Assembly: GCA_914767885.1 (NCBI GenBank)
Contig: CAJZBQ010000062.1
Location: forward strand, 186,001 to 250,000
Direction of reading: 5' to 3'
Length of the DNA stretch: 64,000 nucleotides
Source: Blepharisma stoltei
Lineage: Eukaryota > Ciliophora > Heterotrichea > Heterotrichida > Blepharismidae
The notes below the pieces were generated by a model, which ran no database searches, was not told where the DNA came from, and worked only from the letters and a program-made list of their open reading frames with translations. A program made the position numbers and the translations under genes. This document shows, piece by piece, positions 53,401 through 63,558 of the stretch (its first letter is position 1; each line of letters opens with the position of its first letter).

Positions 53401-56400
53401 TGGAACACATTCAGGATTAATATACTCTTCCATTTGGTCATCATAAGAAAGATTTAAATCCACTAGTTTCAGGATAGTTTTATAATCATTTTGAGAAAAA
53501 GTCAATTTTACTTCATGCGATTCTCCTCTTATAATGAAACTTTTATCAATACTTCTGTTTAATTGCTGCAAATTAGTCAAAACTGGTCTTTCAAAGGTAA
53601 GCAGAAAGTCAAGTTTATCAGCGATATCTTGAGTTTTGCTGCTTATATTGACGTTTTTCATAAAAATCGTATAAATGTCAAGCCATACTTCGTCTCCTCG
53701 ATTTGTGCTGATTCCATGCTTGTTGGTAATATTAATGTCACCTAAGTCAACTATGAGGTAATCAGGGTAGTCAGGACGAGGAGTAAGGGTAATGTGAGGG
53801 TTTTTAATGTTTATTGTCATAGATGTGAAACTTCTTGTATCTTGGAAGAGGCCTGATTCTTCTTGAAGTGATTGAATTGTGGATAAATTTAGAAGATAAG
53901 ATAAGCGGTAAAGAGGAGACCAATGGTTAATGTCTCTTGCTCTCGCATTTACATCAAAAACCCCTAATATTTTATACTTTTTTAATAAAAAAATGCATTT
54001 TTGTTATTCAAATCTTCTTTTTTATTATAGCAGGCATTAGAATTTCCAAATTATTTATTCCTTCAAAATAGTATATATGAAAAATAATCAATGATCCTCA
54101 AGAATGGCTGTTGAATATAAACCATATTTATTGAGTTCATCTCAATATTAACAATAGTCGACGTGTCTAGCGGCTTATCAGGATTATCTTCAGAATACAT
54201 GCAAATTTTAAACTTCAAAAGAAACTGAGAACTATCTCTAACCGACAATAGCGTGAAAGGATATAAATACCTATGATTTGATACCGCTGTTTTCGGATAA
54301 TTCGTCAAATCATCCACAAGAAGATTCCCCAAAAATCCAGAAAATTCTGAGCCTCCATTTCTAATCAAAATCGCTGTATCTGTATTTTGTATCGACACAA
54401 GTGCAATACACAGTTCTTTTTGGACATTATTTAGATATAAATCAAGTTTTTCTATTTTCAAACTTAAATTAAAAAGGACATGGTCTGACTGAAGTTTTCC
54501 TAATGTCTGCTGATGTGTAAGTGCGCTAACTACTGAAGATGGGTCTGAATACCTTGCAAAAGCAAAAAAATTTAAGATGATTCCTATAATGTCAGGATTC
54601 CAATTTATTTGTAAAGTCCCAAAACTTGCCATAGAAACCACATCTGTATCATTATAATCTAAAGATGCCCTTGAAATGTATTGGAATTTGAAGTCCATTA
54701 AGCCTTTATCTTCATTTAAAGTCCTTACGAAATAGTTAAAATGAATAGAAGGACTATTTCGCTGCAGATCTTTAATGTTTAAAGACTCAAGAGTTGCGTG
54801 GACTCCTAAGTCAAAAGTGTTTACCCCCCCCCCCCCTCCGTGAGCGAACAAAACCATTAGAAAAATCGCCATTTTTTGACCAAAAACCCACCCTCCGTGA
54901 GTGAACAAAAATTTTTTTTAATAGAAAAAATTTTAATGGAAAAAAATTTTGATATATAAGTGATAATTAGTATAATGAAATCTAGAGCTAATTCTGTTTA
55001 ATTTCAAACAAATTGCGTTTTAAAACATAAATTTTGCAAATTAAATTAATATTTGCTTCCCAATTTTTGCAAATTAGGATTTTTTTAAATTTCGAAAAAC
55101 ATATTTTTTATAAAATTTATATATAAATTTTTTTTTAAAAAAAAAAATTAACCCCCCTCCGTGAGCGAACAAAATTTTTTTGTTCGCTCACGGAGGGGGG
55201 GGGGGGGAGTTAGCAATCCTTTCATTGAAAGCTCGTTCAGCTCAAACTCAGCAAGCTCAGCTCCTTCTTCATTGCTCAGCTTTAGTGAAATTTCGGGGTA
55301 TGAAAAATCAATTACACACCATAGCTTATTTGCCTTTGGAGTTGGGTCTTTTGCTGCTGCACTTGTATATGTCATTAATTCAGTGATTTGGTCATTTAAT
55401 TTTTCCATCCATTTTTTCATTTCTGATGGCTTGTCAAAAGCTATTACACATTCGCCAAACCTGTTTAATAGTTTTAGGGTGTTAGTTAAATAATTTTTAA
55501 TTAATTAAATTATAGCCATAAGACCTTCAAGTCTGGTCGTTTCCTAGAAAAATTCAAGTTATTCTGTATCATCTTGAGGAATTTCTCTATAAATTTCTTT
55601 CAAGGTGTTAGGAATCCCAATTTGATCTGATATATCGACAACACTGCAATCTTTAATATAATAATAATTCGCTGCAAGTGTTTCTTTTTCGTTATTGAAG
55701 AAATAGATATACCCAGCAGAAAGGACTGCAAAATAGTGGTGCCAGGACTGAATACTTGCATTTTTTTTCTTTAATTTTGAGATTGTGACTGCTTTTCTCA
55801 TGATAATCCTTTTTTCCAAAATAATGGTACTCCATACCTCGTCATCTAACTTAAATATTTCACCCAGCCTTAAAATTTGATTATAAATAGAAGGCGAAAG
55901 GATCACTCTCAATACAGGAATTGACCCTGACATAACTAAATCAGCTACCTCAATGAATTGCCTTTCGTTTTTTTCCCATTTTCGTTTTTTATATCTTGAT
56001 TTCAGTACATCTAAAGAGGTATTTATCTCAAAAGATGGGACAACTGGGGTAAAATTAATAAAATCCAGCGAATGCAGAAAACTTATATTGGAAATGTGAA
56101 TATAAAATTCTTCATATAGCCCTTCTGCTTCAGAAATTTCATTATAAATTTCAGCTTCTCCTAGATTAAGTATAAACTTGCCTTGACCAGTTGGAGACGG
56201 AAGCGTTATTCGTGGGCCACAAGCGTGGATTTTTAAAATGTATTTGGTTTCCCCATATAGCAAATCAGTCAAAGTCTCTTGTGTTGAGTCTTGAAATTCT
56301 TGTAAAGTATCTCATGCAGCTGCTTTGGTGGCATCCGCAACGTTTGGGACTATAAAAAAAGAGCAAAACATACATAAAGCATCTGGATTAAAATTCACCT

Positions 56401-58228
56401 CAAAAGGCTGTGACTGAAATTCTACAGATGCAGCGACATCTTCAGATTCAGGCTTTAACGAGATTGCAAGTAAGGCTAAAGGTAAGGTATTTTCTTGCAA
56501 TTTTTGGCAAACAATTTTTTCGCCTTCAGAAGTTACTGATATTATAGATATACTTTGGGCAGAAATACACAAATCTCCACCAGGCGTTCTTAAAGCGATT
56601 TTAAATAGGAATCTTTCATGTCTGAATTCTAAGCTTTCTAATTCTTCCCCACTTCCTTTTTTATATTTACAAAGCTCAAGGGAGCCTTTTTGTAGTCGAA
56701 ACTCGAATTCAAGCCACACATAACTTTTTGAGACTTCAGAAGGCTGCCATTCTTGTATGCTTTCACCAAAAATCTGTTCATAAGCTTCATCATCTTTTTC
56801 TTTGGTTGTTTCTGGCCCGCCTCATATATAAGACATCCATCCTCTTTTCTTCGAATTTTCTACTTTTTCTTTTTCTTCTTTATCTAATACAGAAAGAACT
56901 TGGTCAGTTCATTTTCGAAGCTCTTCTAAAGGGGTAATAAAAATAATTCTATTATATAAAGCAGTCTTTTCTGGGCTTAATGATCCTTCTTTTTTTAATT
57001 TTAGATGAAGAAGCTTGTAATTCGATTCATAAAAATCTTTTAGGTCTTTAGGTATTTTAAACAAATCAACTGCACGATTTTTTCTTTGTTTAACTGTTTT
57101 TAATACACATTCAATTCCAAATTTAAGAAGTGACCGAGGGGTTCTTTCTATAGGGCTAAGTGCGACGAATTTCTTTTTATTTTCTCTAATTGGAAGTTAC
57201 GCTTTAAGTATGAATTTATTATACTCAGCTAAATAGTCACAGACTTTTACAATGTCATGAAACTGTTTTTGATGGAATTTTGTATAGATTTCAGGCATAG
57301 CTACATCAATTGCATATCTTGGTTTGTCCAGCTGTGTTAAGTCTCCATTGTGGATAATTTGTGTTGTGGCGTTAACTATTTATATCTTACTTGGCAATAT
57401 TAAATAATCATTAATTTGACACTCATATGTTCTCTTTTTTAAAGCTTCAATAATTTCATTTTCTGAGCTTAATTGGCTCAATATTTTGTCGTCATCATTT
57501 TTCCAATAAATCCCAAGTCCGACAATATTCAGCAATTTATATATCGATTTCCCAGCACTGCCTTCTTGCTGTCTATCAGTATATTCTTTATTCCAATATT
57601 GATTTGTAGTGTAACATTCAACTTTTTCTAAAGTAAGCCCACTTGAAAACCGTCTTCCGTCCATATTGTGTTCAAACCTAAAATGTAAATTTTTTTTAAA
57701 AAAATTTAAAAAATAAAAAAAAAATTTTTTTATTTATTTTAGGAAACAAAAATGTATATCTTCAATCGTGACTTTTAAATTATCAATTATTCTTGAAGCA
57801 AGTTTTTCAAGATAACTTTTTTGCTTTAATTCTTCTTCCGCCGATAGAGTTTTTTGTTCTTGTAATTGCTTCCACCTTAGCTCATTTGCTGCTATATGTT
57901 CTTTTCTTCGCAAAATTTCTCCATCCTCGCTGTAATTTCATGTGTTCTTCTGTTGAGGGGTAACTATTGCAAATACCCCTTGGAGATTAATTTCAACAGG
58001 ACTGCTTCCAAGCTGTAGCCATGGAATTCTTATTTCAAGTCTAGATACACGAGAATAGTGAAGAATTAAAGGAAGTTGAAGCATTAATAAAGTTTCGGTC
58101 TTAAGATGAACATTTTCTAGAATTATGTCTCCACTTCACACAGCAATTTTTAAATTTTCCCTATCAAGCCCTTCGATATATTTTCCAAGTTTTGCGAGAA
58201 GAATTCTTTCAAGTAAGGCTTCAAACAT
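47484..58228 (-). CDS. VPS13: VPS13, bridge-like lipid transfer protein (interrupted by six IESs)
   Basis: Start ATG 58228 (MFEALLERILLAKLGKYIEG, the chorein N-terminus). Introns 57375-57389 and 57187-57201; IESs 57688-57756, 55485-55610, 54834-55211, 53977-54053 (joint uncertain), 49665-49806, 48194-48729. The edited frame is about 3128 residues, normal for VPS13. Order: chorein N domain, repeated beta-strand groove segments, a PH-like insertion near 55560-55800 (SIQSWHHYFAVLSAGYIYFF), VAB/SHR-BD region (49700-51800; FGISFIVASY-HDKAAEVLYF), ATG2-C-like helices (GFVDFFYEPAQGLINGPMSA, GGVRGLTGLVVKPVAGMLDA), C-terminal PH-like domain. Known: VPS13 moves phospholipids in bulk at membrane contacts. 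An internal PH domain is uncommon outside protists. Confidence 0.93.
48194..48729. mobile_element. IES, CGTTCGATCAAGGATGGGG family (536 bp), copy 1
   Basis: TA at 48192-48193 and 48728-48729. Left end: CCCCATCCTTGATCGAACG, 8-nt loop, then its complement (hairpin). Right end: two direct copies near 48645 and 48702. The middle holds a less AT-rich block (48490-48600, TTGATGTCTAAATCACTTCG) shared with copy 2. Excision gives QSREYFL-ERQRDKIK. Confidence 0.95.
49665..49806. other. IES (142 bp) in VPS13
   Basis: TA at 49663-49664 and 49805-49806. It adds a hydrophobic stretch and then a frame break if kept. Removal gives FGISFIVASY-HDKAAEVLYF, which fits the family spacing. Two other TA pairs (68 or 86 bp) also restore frame but leave an odd hydrophobic insert. 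Confidence 0.65.
53977..54053. other. IES (77 or 104 bp, joint uncertain) in VPS13
   Basis: Between the pieces ending YFSYILFW and starting KILGVFDVNARARD. TA pairs 53975/54052 (77 bp) and 53965/54069 (104 bp) both give an open frame. AT-rich with stops in the coding frame. Confidence 0.6.
54834..55211. mobile_element. IES, CTCCGTGAGTGAAC family, full length (378 bp)
   Basis: TA at 54832-54833 and 55210-55211; unusually long C and G runs at the very ends (about 12-14). Tandem end left, hairpin end right. Excision gives ELSMKGLL-NTFDLGVH. Confidence 0.95.
55485..55610. other. IES (126 bp) in the PH domain of VPS13
   Basis: TA at 55483-55484 and 55609-55610 within CTAACACC repeats (gene sense). 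Kept, it ends the PH domain early with a TAA. Removed, IGIPNTLK runs into LLNRFGECVIAFDKPSEMKK, the normal end of a PH domain. Confidence 0.86.
57187..57201 (-). other. 15-nt intron in VPS13
   Basis: Sense GTAACTTCCAATTAG; brings an in-frame TAA. Removal joins YNKFILKA to ENKKKFVALS. Confidence 0.92.
57375..57389 (-). other. 15-nt intron in VPS13
   Basis: Sense GTAAGATATAAATAG; brings an in-frame TAA. Removal joins NDYLILP to NNATTQIIH. Confidence 0.92.
57688..57756. other. short IES (69 bp) near the VPS13 N-terminus
   Basis: TA at 57686-57687 and 57755-57756 within TACATTTT repeats (gene sense). Almost only A and T. Removal gives VTIEDIHF-RFEHNMDGRRF, the conserved chorein-domain strand. 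Confidence 0.85.
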
Positions 58229-58601
58229 TTTTTCACTATTTATTGCGAAAAGTGGCTTGGCACATAAAATGAGCCAAAAAGCATTCTGTGAAAAATGGAG
58301 TGTTTTATAATGCTGGGTTAATTAAGAATATAGAGACTAATAGGCGCTGAAGACTGGAACTTTTAATTAATATCGTAATAATTTATTATGCCTTGCTATT
58401 ATTGTGGGAGGCTTCTGGCATGTGAAGCTAGTATATCTCTAAGCTTTCACATGTGGAAGTATTTTTGGCATGTGGAGAATTTCTCCATATGCCAGAAGCC
58501 TCCCACAATTATAGCAAGGCGCTATAGTATTTCAACAATTGAAAGTGTGGTGAATTTAACATAAATTATAAAACAAATCTCTTAACAATTTTACAAGTTA
58601 T
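58229..58601. other. spacer holding a palindromic MITE
   Basis: 373 bases between two minus-strand genes. Apart from the inverted-repeat element at 58388-58525 it is AT-rich and empty. Confidence 0.65.
58388..58525. mobile_element. small MITE/IES with about 33-bp terminal inverted repeats
   Basis: Left arm TGCCTTGCTATTATTGTGGG then AGGCTTCTGGCAT; right arm is the complement (ATGCCAGAAGCCTCCCACAA then TTATAGCAAGGC). The middle has further short inverted pieces (CACATGTGG, GGCATGTGGAGAA). Flanks contain TA on both sides. Intergenic, so excision cannot be tested by reading frame. Confidence 0.75.
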
Positions 58602-59309
58602 TTATAGATTATCATGAATAATCATACTCTTTGACTCATCCACAGTTGACATTGATGGCCTTGCTCGAATTTCTTCTGAATTAATTGACTCTTTTCTACT
58701 GCTGCAGCTTCCTTGAGATAAAATTCTCTGTGAAGGCTGACTATTTGTATCGTAATAGCTTTTTGGTAGGATAGAATTTAAATATACCAAGCGTTCTACT
58801 TCATGGTGAACCTTGCTAAGCTCTTTACTAAGATTTCTTATTTCTTTATCCCTTTGGCTCATATGGGATTTTATTTCTTGCATAGACTCTTCTACATTTT
58901 CTAATTCTGATATAATTTTTTCTTTATCGATTTTATATTTAATTATCTGGTCTTCAAGAAAAATTTTTCTTTTTAAATCAGCTCGCTCATCTCATTGCTT
59001 TACTGATTCTTTATTGGAGTTTTTATTCCACTTTTTATCTTTTGATGCATCACAAATTTGTTGTATCAGGCTTTTCTTTTCTTCTTTTAAGTCTGCGACT
59101 TTATTGTCAAGATTTTTGCTTTCGTTATTGATAATTTTTACTTGATTTTCAATTTGGCTCAGCATATCTTTAATAAGTTCGCTGAATAGATGTTACTTAT
59201 CTAAATTGTTAGCGATACCAAAGTCTTCTGAGAAGATGGATGACTCCAGATCTTCTTGGTAGATTCATATTTCATCTGAAGCCTCACCATATAATAATTT
59301 CTTTTGCAT
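58602..59309 (-). CDS. coiled-coil protein, unknown
   Basis: ATG 59309 (MQKKLLYGEASDEIWIYQED), one 15-nt intron at 59182-59196 that removes an in-frame TAA; coding length 693 bases, 230 residues; TGA Trp at two places. The middle (residues 45-160) is coiled coil (IENQVKIINNESKNLDNKVA, EKIISELENVEESMQEIKSH); the tail is Ser-rich. No family recognised. It lies between the kinase and VPS13 on the same strand. Confidence 0.75.
59182..59196 (-). other. 15-nt intron
   Basis: Sense GTAACATCTATTCAG; contains in-frame TAA. Removal joins ANNLDN to ELIKDMLSQ. Confidence 0.9.
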
Positions 59310-59664
59310 TATTTTCGATTTGTTATTATATTACATAAATTTTTTGATTGATACAGAAAAAGTTTTATTTAAAGTGGCAATTTTGATATTCAGTGATGCA
59401 TTAGTTATAGTGGCCTAGAAAATGCTTGAGCTATATCAATATAGATTATTTTGATTAATAGACTGTATTTCAAGCCTATTTCTTAAGTTAGTAGGCTAGC
59501 CATTAAAAACAATTTTCAAATTAGACATAATATTAAATCATAAGGAGAAAGAATTTTTAATTTAAATATTTTATAATTGAGCTGTACTTACCAAATTAAA
59601 TTTGTTTTAACGCATGCATATATAAATAACCCTAATTAAGTGAATTTTATACTTTATATAATAC
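59310..59664. other. AT-rich intergenic region
   Basis: 355 bases between two minus-strand genes; no coding frame or family repeat ends seen. Confidence 0.6.
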
Positions 59665-62372
59665 TTAACATAAAACACTTTGTAACCAACTGTGGTGCAA
59701 TGCTTCAGCATCCATCCTTTGTGCTGGATTTTTAGCTATCAGCTTGCTTATAAACTCTGTAGCTTGAGGTGTCGCATTTAGCAAATTATCAGTGGTCACA
59801 ATGCTTGCATCCTCTTTTAATATCCATTTCGCAATTTCTTCTTTATCTTCACTATCAAAAGGAAGCTTCCCTTTCAGCAGTAAATAAGCAATAATCCCTA
59901 CACTCCACAAATCAGCCTTTTTCCCATATCCTTCTTTATTAATCACTTCTGGAGCAATATACGGGAAAGTCCCACAAACCAGCTCCAATCTCTCCCCATC
60001 TTCACATCTTGTAGCTATTCCAAAGTCAGCTAATTTTATTTCTAAATTCTCTTCATCAGCTACAAGAATATTTTCTGGCTTTAAATCTCTATGAACAATG
60101 TTCAACCCATGCAAATGGCTTACAATTTCTAGTAATTGCTTGATTACTTTTTTAGCTTCATTGTCGGTGAATTTTCTCTTTTTATTTATAAGGTCAAGAA
60201 GTTGGCCTCCTTCTATTAATTCTGTGATAATCCATGAATATCTTTTAGAGTCAAAAGTCTCTTTATATTTTATGATTTTTGGGTGAGAGGAAAGCTTTAA
60301 AATTTCGATCTCACTAGCTAAAAAGCTTTCGTCGAGCTGACTAAGCTTTTTTTTGTCTACTTTTTTGGCAGCATATTCAAGTCCTGTGGATTTTTCGATG
60401 ACTTTAAAAACTTCTGAAAATCTGCCGCCTCCAATTTTGTTTTGAATTGTATAGAAATTATGGATTTTTCGAGTACTTGCTGCGATTTCTAATTCTTCAG
60501 CCCATTTGTCGCGTTGGCGGCTGGAACTGCACCAAAGATCTATTTCTTTGTAGGACTTTTTGCTGTTTGAAATGGAGATCCCATATTTATATTTTTCAGA
60601 GCTATTTAGCATGCTCTCTATATAGCAGTCTTCAAGAAAAACAATTGATTTTGGAAGAGTTTCTTTTTCATTGTTGAAAAAATATAATAAACTGCCTTTT
60701 AAGACATTATAGCAAGGAGAAAATGATGAGGAATGCGATTTTTGGTCTTTTTGAAAAAAAAGACCATGAAGTTTTGAGGTGTTTTCTCGGTCGGAAACAA
60801 TCTTTGATTCTGATACGATGCGATTATAAGGGTTTTTTGTGATTCCAAGCGAGTTTACTCCTTCCTCATCCTTGATCGAACGGCTCGCCATCGTTCGATC
60901 AAGGATGGGGGCTAAAAAACATTTATATATAAATAAAAATATATATATATATATTTTTTTTATTTACTTTTAAATAAGAGGTTTAAGAGTATTTTAATAA
61001 TTATTTTTACAGCAAAAAATTGAAGAATACCAATTTTAATATTTTTATTTTTTGGTTACCCTTTAAACTGTATAAATTTTAATTTGTTCCTTATTAAATT
61101 TAAAAGAATCTCTATTTTTTAGATTATTGAGTTTTTAAGCCCAGGCTGATGACTAAAGCACTTCGGATGGTTGATTCCGTAGCTTCCTGTCGTCTCAAAG
61201 CCTCTCACAACAACTTCATTAGGTATATCTTCCCAAGCTTTTAATAACTAATATATTTCATATATCTAAAAATTTTGCATGATATGAAAATCGTTCGACC
61301 AAGGATGGGGGTTAATTTCCCCAATTTTTTAGGAATTTTTACAGTGAATCGTTCGATCAAGGATGGGGCGAAGTTAGAATACTATTGATTTTCCCAAAGA
61401 TGACATCATCAATAGTATGGTGATTTTTGCAAAAATTTTTGAACTGCTCAAAGTTCATAAGCCCTTCACTCCCATAATGCGTAACTGCTTTTGCAGCCAA
61501 AATATTAGCTCTATCAACTAGCGAATCCTCAAATGTAGCGTTATCGCTTAATTCCTTTGCTGTGTCTAAGTCTTCAACCTCTTTAGTCCCTATAGCAGAA
61601 CTATCAGCTATCCCATCAGAACTCTGCAAAAAATGCGAAAAAATTGGAACTAGATCATTTTCAATTAGAAAATCATCATGGTTTGAATCCAAAATTTTGA
61701 ATATTTGCCGAGTCCTTAAGCCTTCCCCTATTTTAAAGGATTCAGAAATTCCTTTTAAGAATCCTTCAAAATCAATTTTTTCTTTTCTGTTACCACTGAA
61801 TGTCTCAAAAAGTCTCTCCCCGATCATGTCCTGTCTAGTTGTTACGTTTGGAGAAAAATATTTCAAAAAGGTCGACTTGTCAATTTTGCACCTCTCTTCA
61901 GATCGTAAAGAGAGATCAAAAAACAAACAGGCTAAGAGGTGCATTTCTTGAGAGGTAACTACTTACTCCCCCTCCGTGGGCAAACAAAACTATTGGAAAA
62001 ACCTCTATTTTTAAGGTAAAAATCCACCCACCATGAGCAAACAAAAATTTTTTATGAAAAAAAATAATTATATATATGTGATGATTATTATTATGAAATC
62101 TCGTTAAATTTTAAACAGCTTGCATTTTAAAACACAAATTTCGTAAATTAAATTAATTTTACTTCTCAATTTTTACAAATTGGAATTTTTTTAATTTTAA
62201 AAAAAACATTAACACCTTCAGCGAGAGAACAAATTTTTTTTTTTCACTCACGGTGGGGGAGTTAGAACTTACATGCAGATAAGATTTTCTTGTCCTCACA
62301 AGCTAATTCTCTCTCGTTAAGAACGAATTTTTTGGCTGTCTTTCTGGTTGCTGCTGATGTGCAAGATCCCAT
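59665..62372 (-). CDS. EF-hand/PH-domain Ser/Thr protein kinase, N-myristoylated (interrupted by two IESs)
   Basis: Edited length 1875 bases, 624 residues, after removing IESs 61966-62264 and 60858-61376 and one 15-nt intron. N-terminus MGSCTSAATRKTAKKF is a good myristoylation signal. Residues about 45-220: EF-hand-like helices (FKILDSNHDDFLIENDLVPI has a usable loop). About 265-350: PH-like domain (NVLKGSLLYFFNNEKETLPK). About 360-620: kinase with GGGRFSEVFK, AAKKV (Lys), IVHRDLKPEN, DFGIA, APEVI, RMDAEALHHSWL. Known: CAMK-like kinases have these motifs; all catalytic residues are present. The combination is typical of protists. Likely membrane-attached and calcium- or lipid-regulated (inferred). 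Confidence 0.9.
60858..61376. mobile_element. IES, CGTTCGATCAAGGATGGGG family (519 bp), copy 2
   Basis: TA at 60856-60857 and 61375-61376. Hairpin at the left (CATCCTTGATCGAACG, loop GCTCGCCAT, complement), two direct motif copies at the right. Aligns with 48194-48729 along its whole length, in the same orientation. Excision gives KINSIL-NSLGITKN. Confidence 0.95.
61959..62272 (-). other. 15-nt intron split by an IES
   Basis: Gene sense: GTAAGTTC (62272-62265), TA, then after the IES AGTAG (61963-61959). Only after excision does GTAAGTTCTAAGTAG, exactly 15 nt with GT...AG, exist. It removes an in-frame TAA formed at the DNA joint and gives KKILSA-FTSQEMHLLA. Confidence 0.88.
61966..62264. 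mobile_element. IES, CTCCGTGAGTGAAC family (299 bp), inside an intron
   Basis: TA at 61964-61965 and 62263-62264. Ends CTCCCCCTCCGTGGGCAAAC and (inverted) ACTCCCCCACCGTGAGTGAA, tandem left and decayed hairpin right. The core is shorter than in full-length copies. Confidence 0.9.
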
Positions 62373-63558
62373 GATTTTTAATATTAATTTCATTGATTAA
62401 GAAATTATGGACAATTATGATACCTTAGGAGAGGATGACGAGAATAATTAGATGCCATCAAACTTAAAAATATAAATATGAAATCTCTGGTTTTTTATTT
62501 AATAGTAAAATGCGGATAGGAATTAAGGAATGATAAGTCGAAGCTATATTGCTCTGAAAAATATTTGGGTGATACTTATATCTTTATAATAGAATTTAGG
62601 ATAGGAAAGTATTATTCTTGTCAGAAACTATTTTTCATATGTCTAATTAATATTGGTTTTAATTCCATAAATATGAAGAGAGCAAATAGCCTTTGATCTT
62701 AAGAAGTTTGCATATATGGCATAGAGTTTGAATAGGATTGACTAAAAAAGAAAGGACAATCCTTAGTTTAATTTTAGAAATTAATTTCATACTCATAAGA
62801 TTAGAATGAAAATTATATAGATTTGAATTTAATTTAAACAATCTATTTTTGATTAAATTTTGAATTTCAGCACCTTTTAAAATTTATATAATCGTGGTTG
62901 AGAGTTTGATTAACTGTGGCTTTTTTAACATATGCACTCAAGTTGTTTGGGTCTACCAACTCTCAAATTAGTTGATAATTTATTATTAAAAGCAATGGCT
63001 TATATATGCAGCAATTGCAAATTACAATTCATGAAGAATGAAAAACAAGAAAAATTGATTCAATTCTATTAATTAGATTAGATTATGAAGAGTAGTTAAA
63101 GCCCCATCTTCCTGAACTGCCCTGCATTTCACAGCGTGCGCCTAGTATGAAGCACCTAGATTCCTGTTAGGGCATTTTCCCTTCGGATCTGCATAACCCA
63201 GATTTTGCTAGGAACCCCCATACTGGGCCTCGGTGCTGCTGACAAAAAAGATGCAAAAACTGCTGTTCTAGCCAAACCACTAATCAGCTGAAATAGCGTA
63301 ACTTTAGGGCTTAAAGCAAAAGCTAATTATCTATAAAATGGCTTTGAATTCTTTCTCTTTAAGAAAATAAGTATGAAAATATAATTCCTTGCTTTCTTAG
63401 CATTTCTAAGGTTCAGAAAATAAAATTCTGCACTCTATTTTTGATTTAATTTTTAAATTTTTTCGAATCATTATAATTCTAAAATTAAGATTTGCTTGCT
63501 TTAGCAATAAGTAAACGTTAACTTAATAAATATTTATTACAATAACTTTATTAAAAAA
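62373..63558. other. long intergenic region with one GC-richer block
   Basis: 1186 bases. Mostly AT-rich and empty of coding frames. 63095-63300 is GC-richer (CCCCATCTTCCTGAACTGCC, ACCCCCATACTGGGCCTCGG), like the inner parts of the large IESs, and may be an intergenic insertion; I found no clear flanking repeat. The sequence near 62880-62960 (CTCAAATTAGTTG and partner GTTGAGAGTTTG) has weak inverted repeats. Confidence 0.5.

Noticed and set aside
54063-54908. Open frame starting MFTHGG that reads from an IES into VPS13
   Set aside because: The first about 25 codons are IES end sequence; similar MFTHGG starts appear at other copies of the same family, which shows they come from the element.
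54832-55211. Repeated CTCCGTGAGTGAACAAAA blocks as a CRISPR-like array
   Set aside because: The repeats are ends of separate dispersed elements in a eukaryotic genome, inverted and direct, with no regular spacers or cas genes.
55559-55600. Stop of the VPS13 piece after REIPQDDTE taken as a gene end
   Set aside because: That tail is IES sequence; cutting at CTAACACC continues the PH domain.
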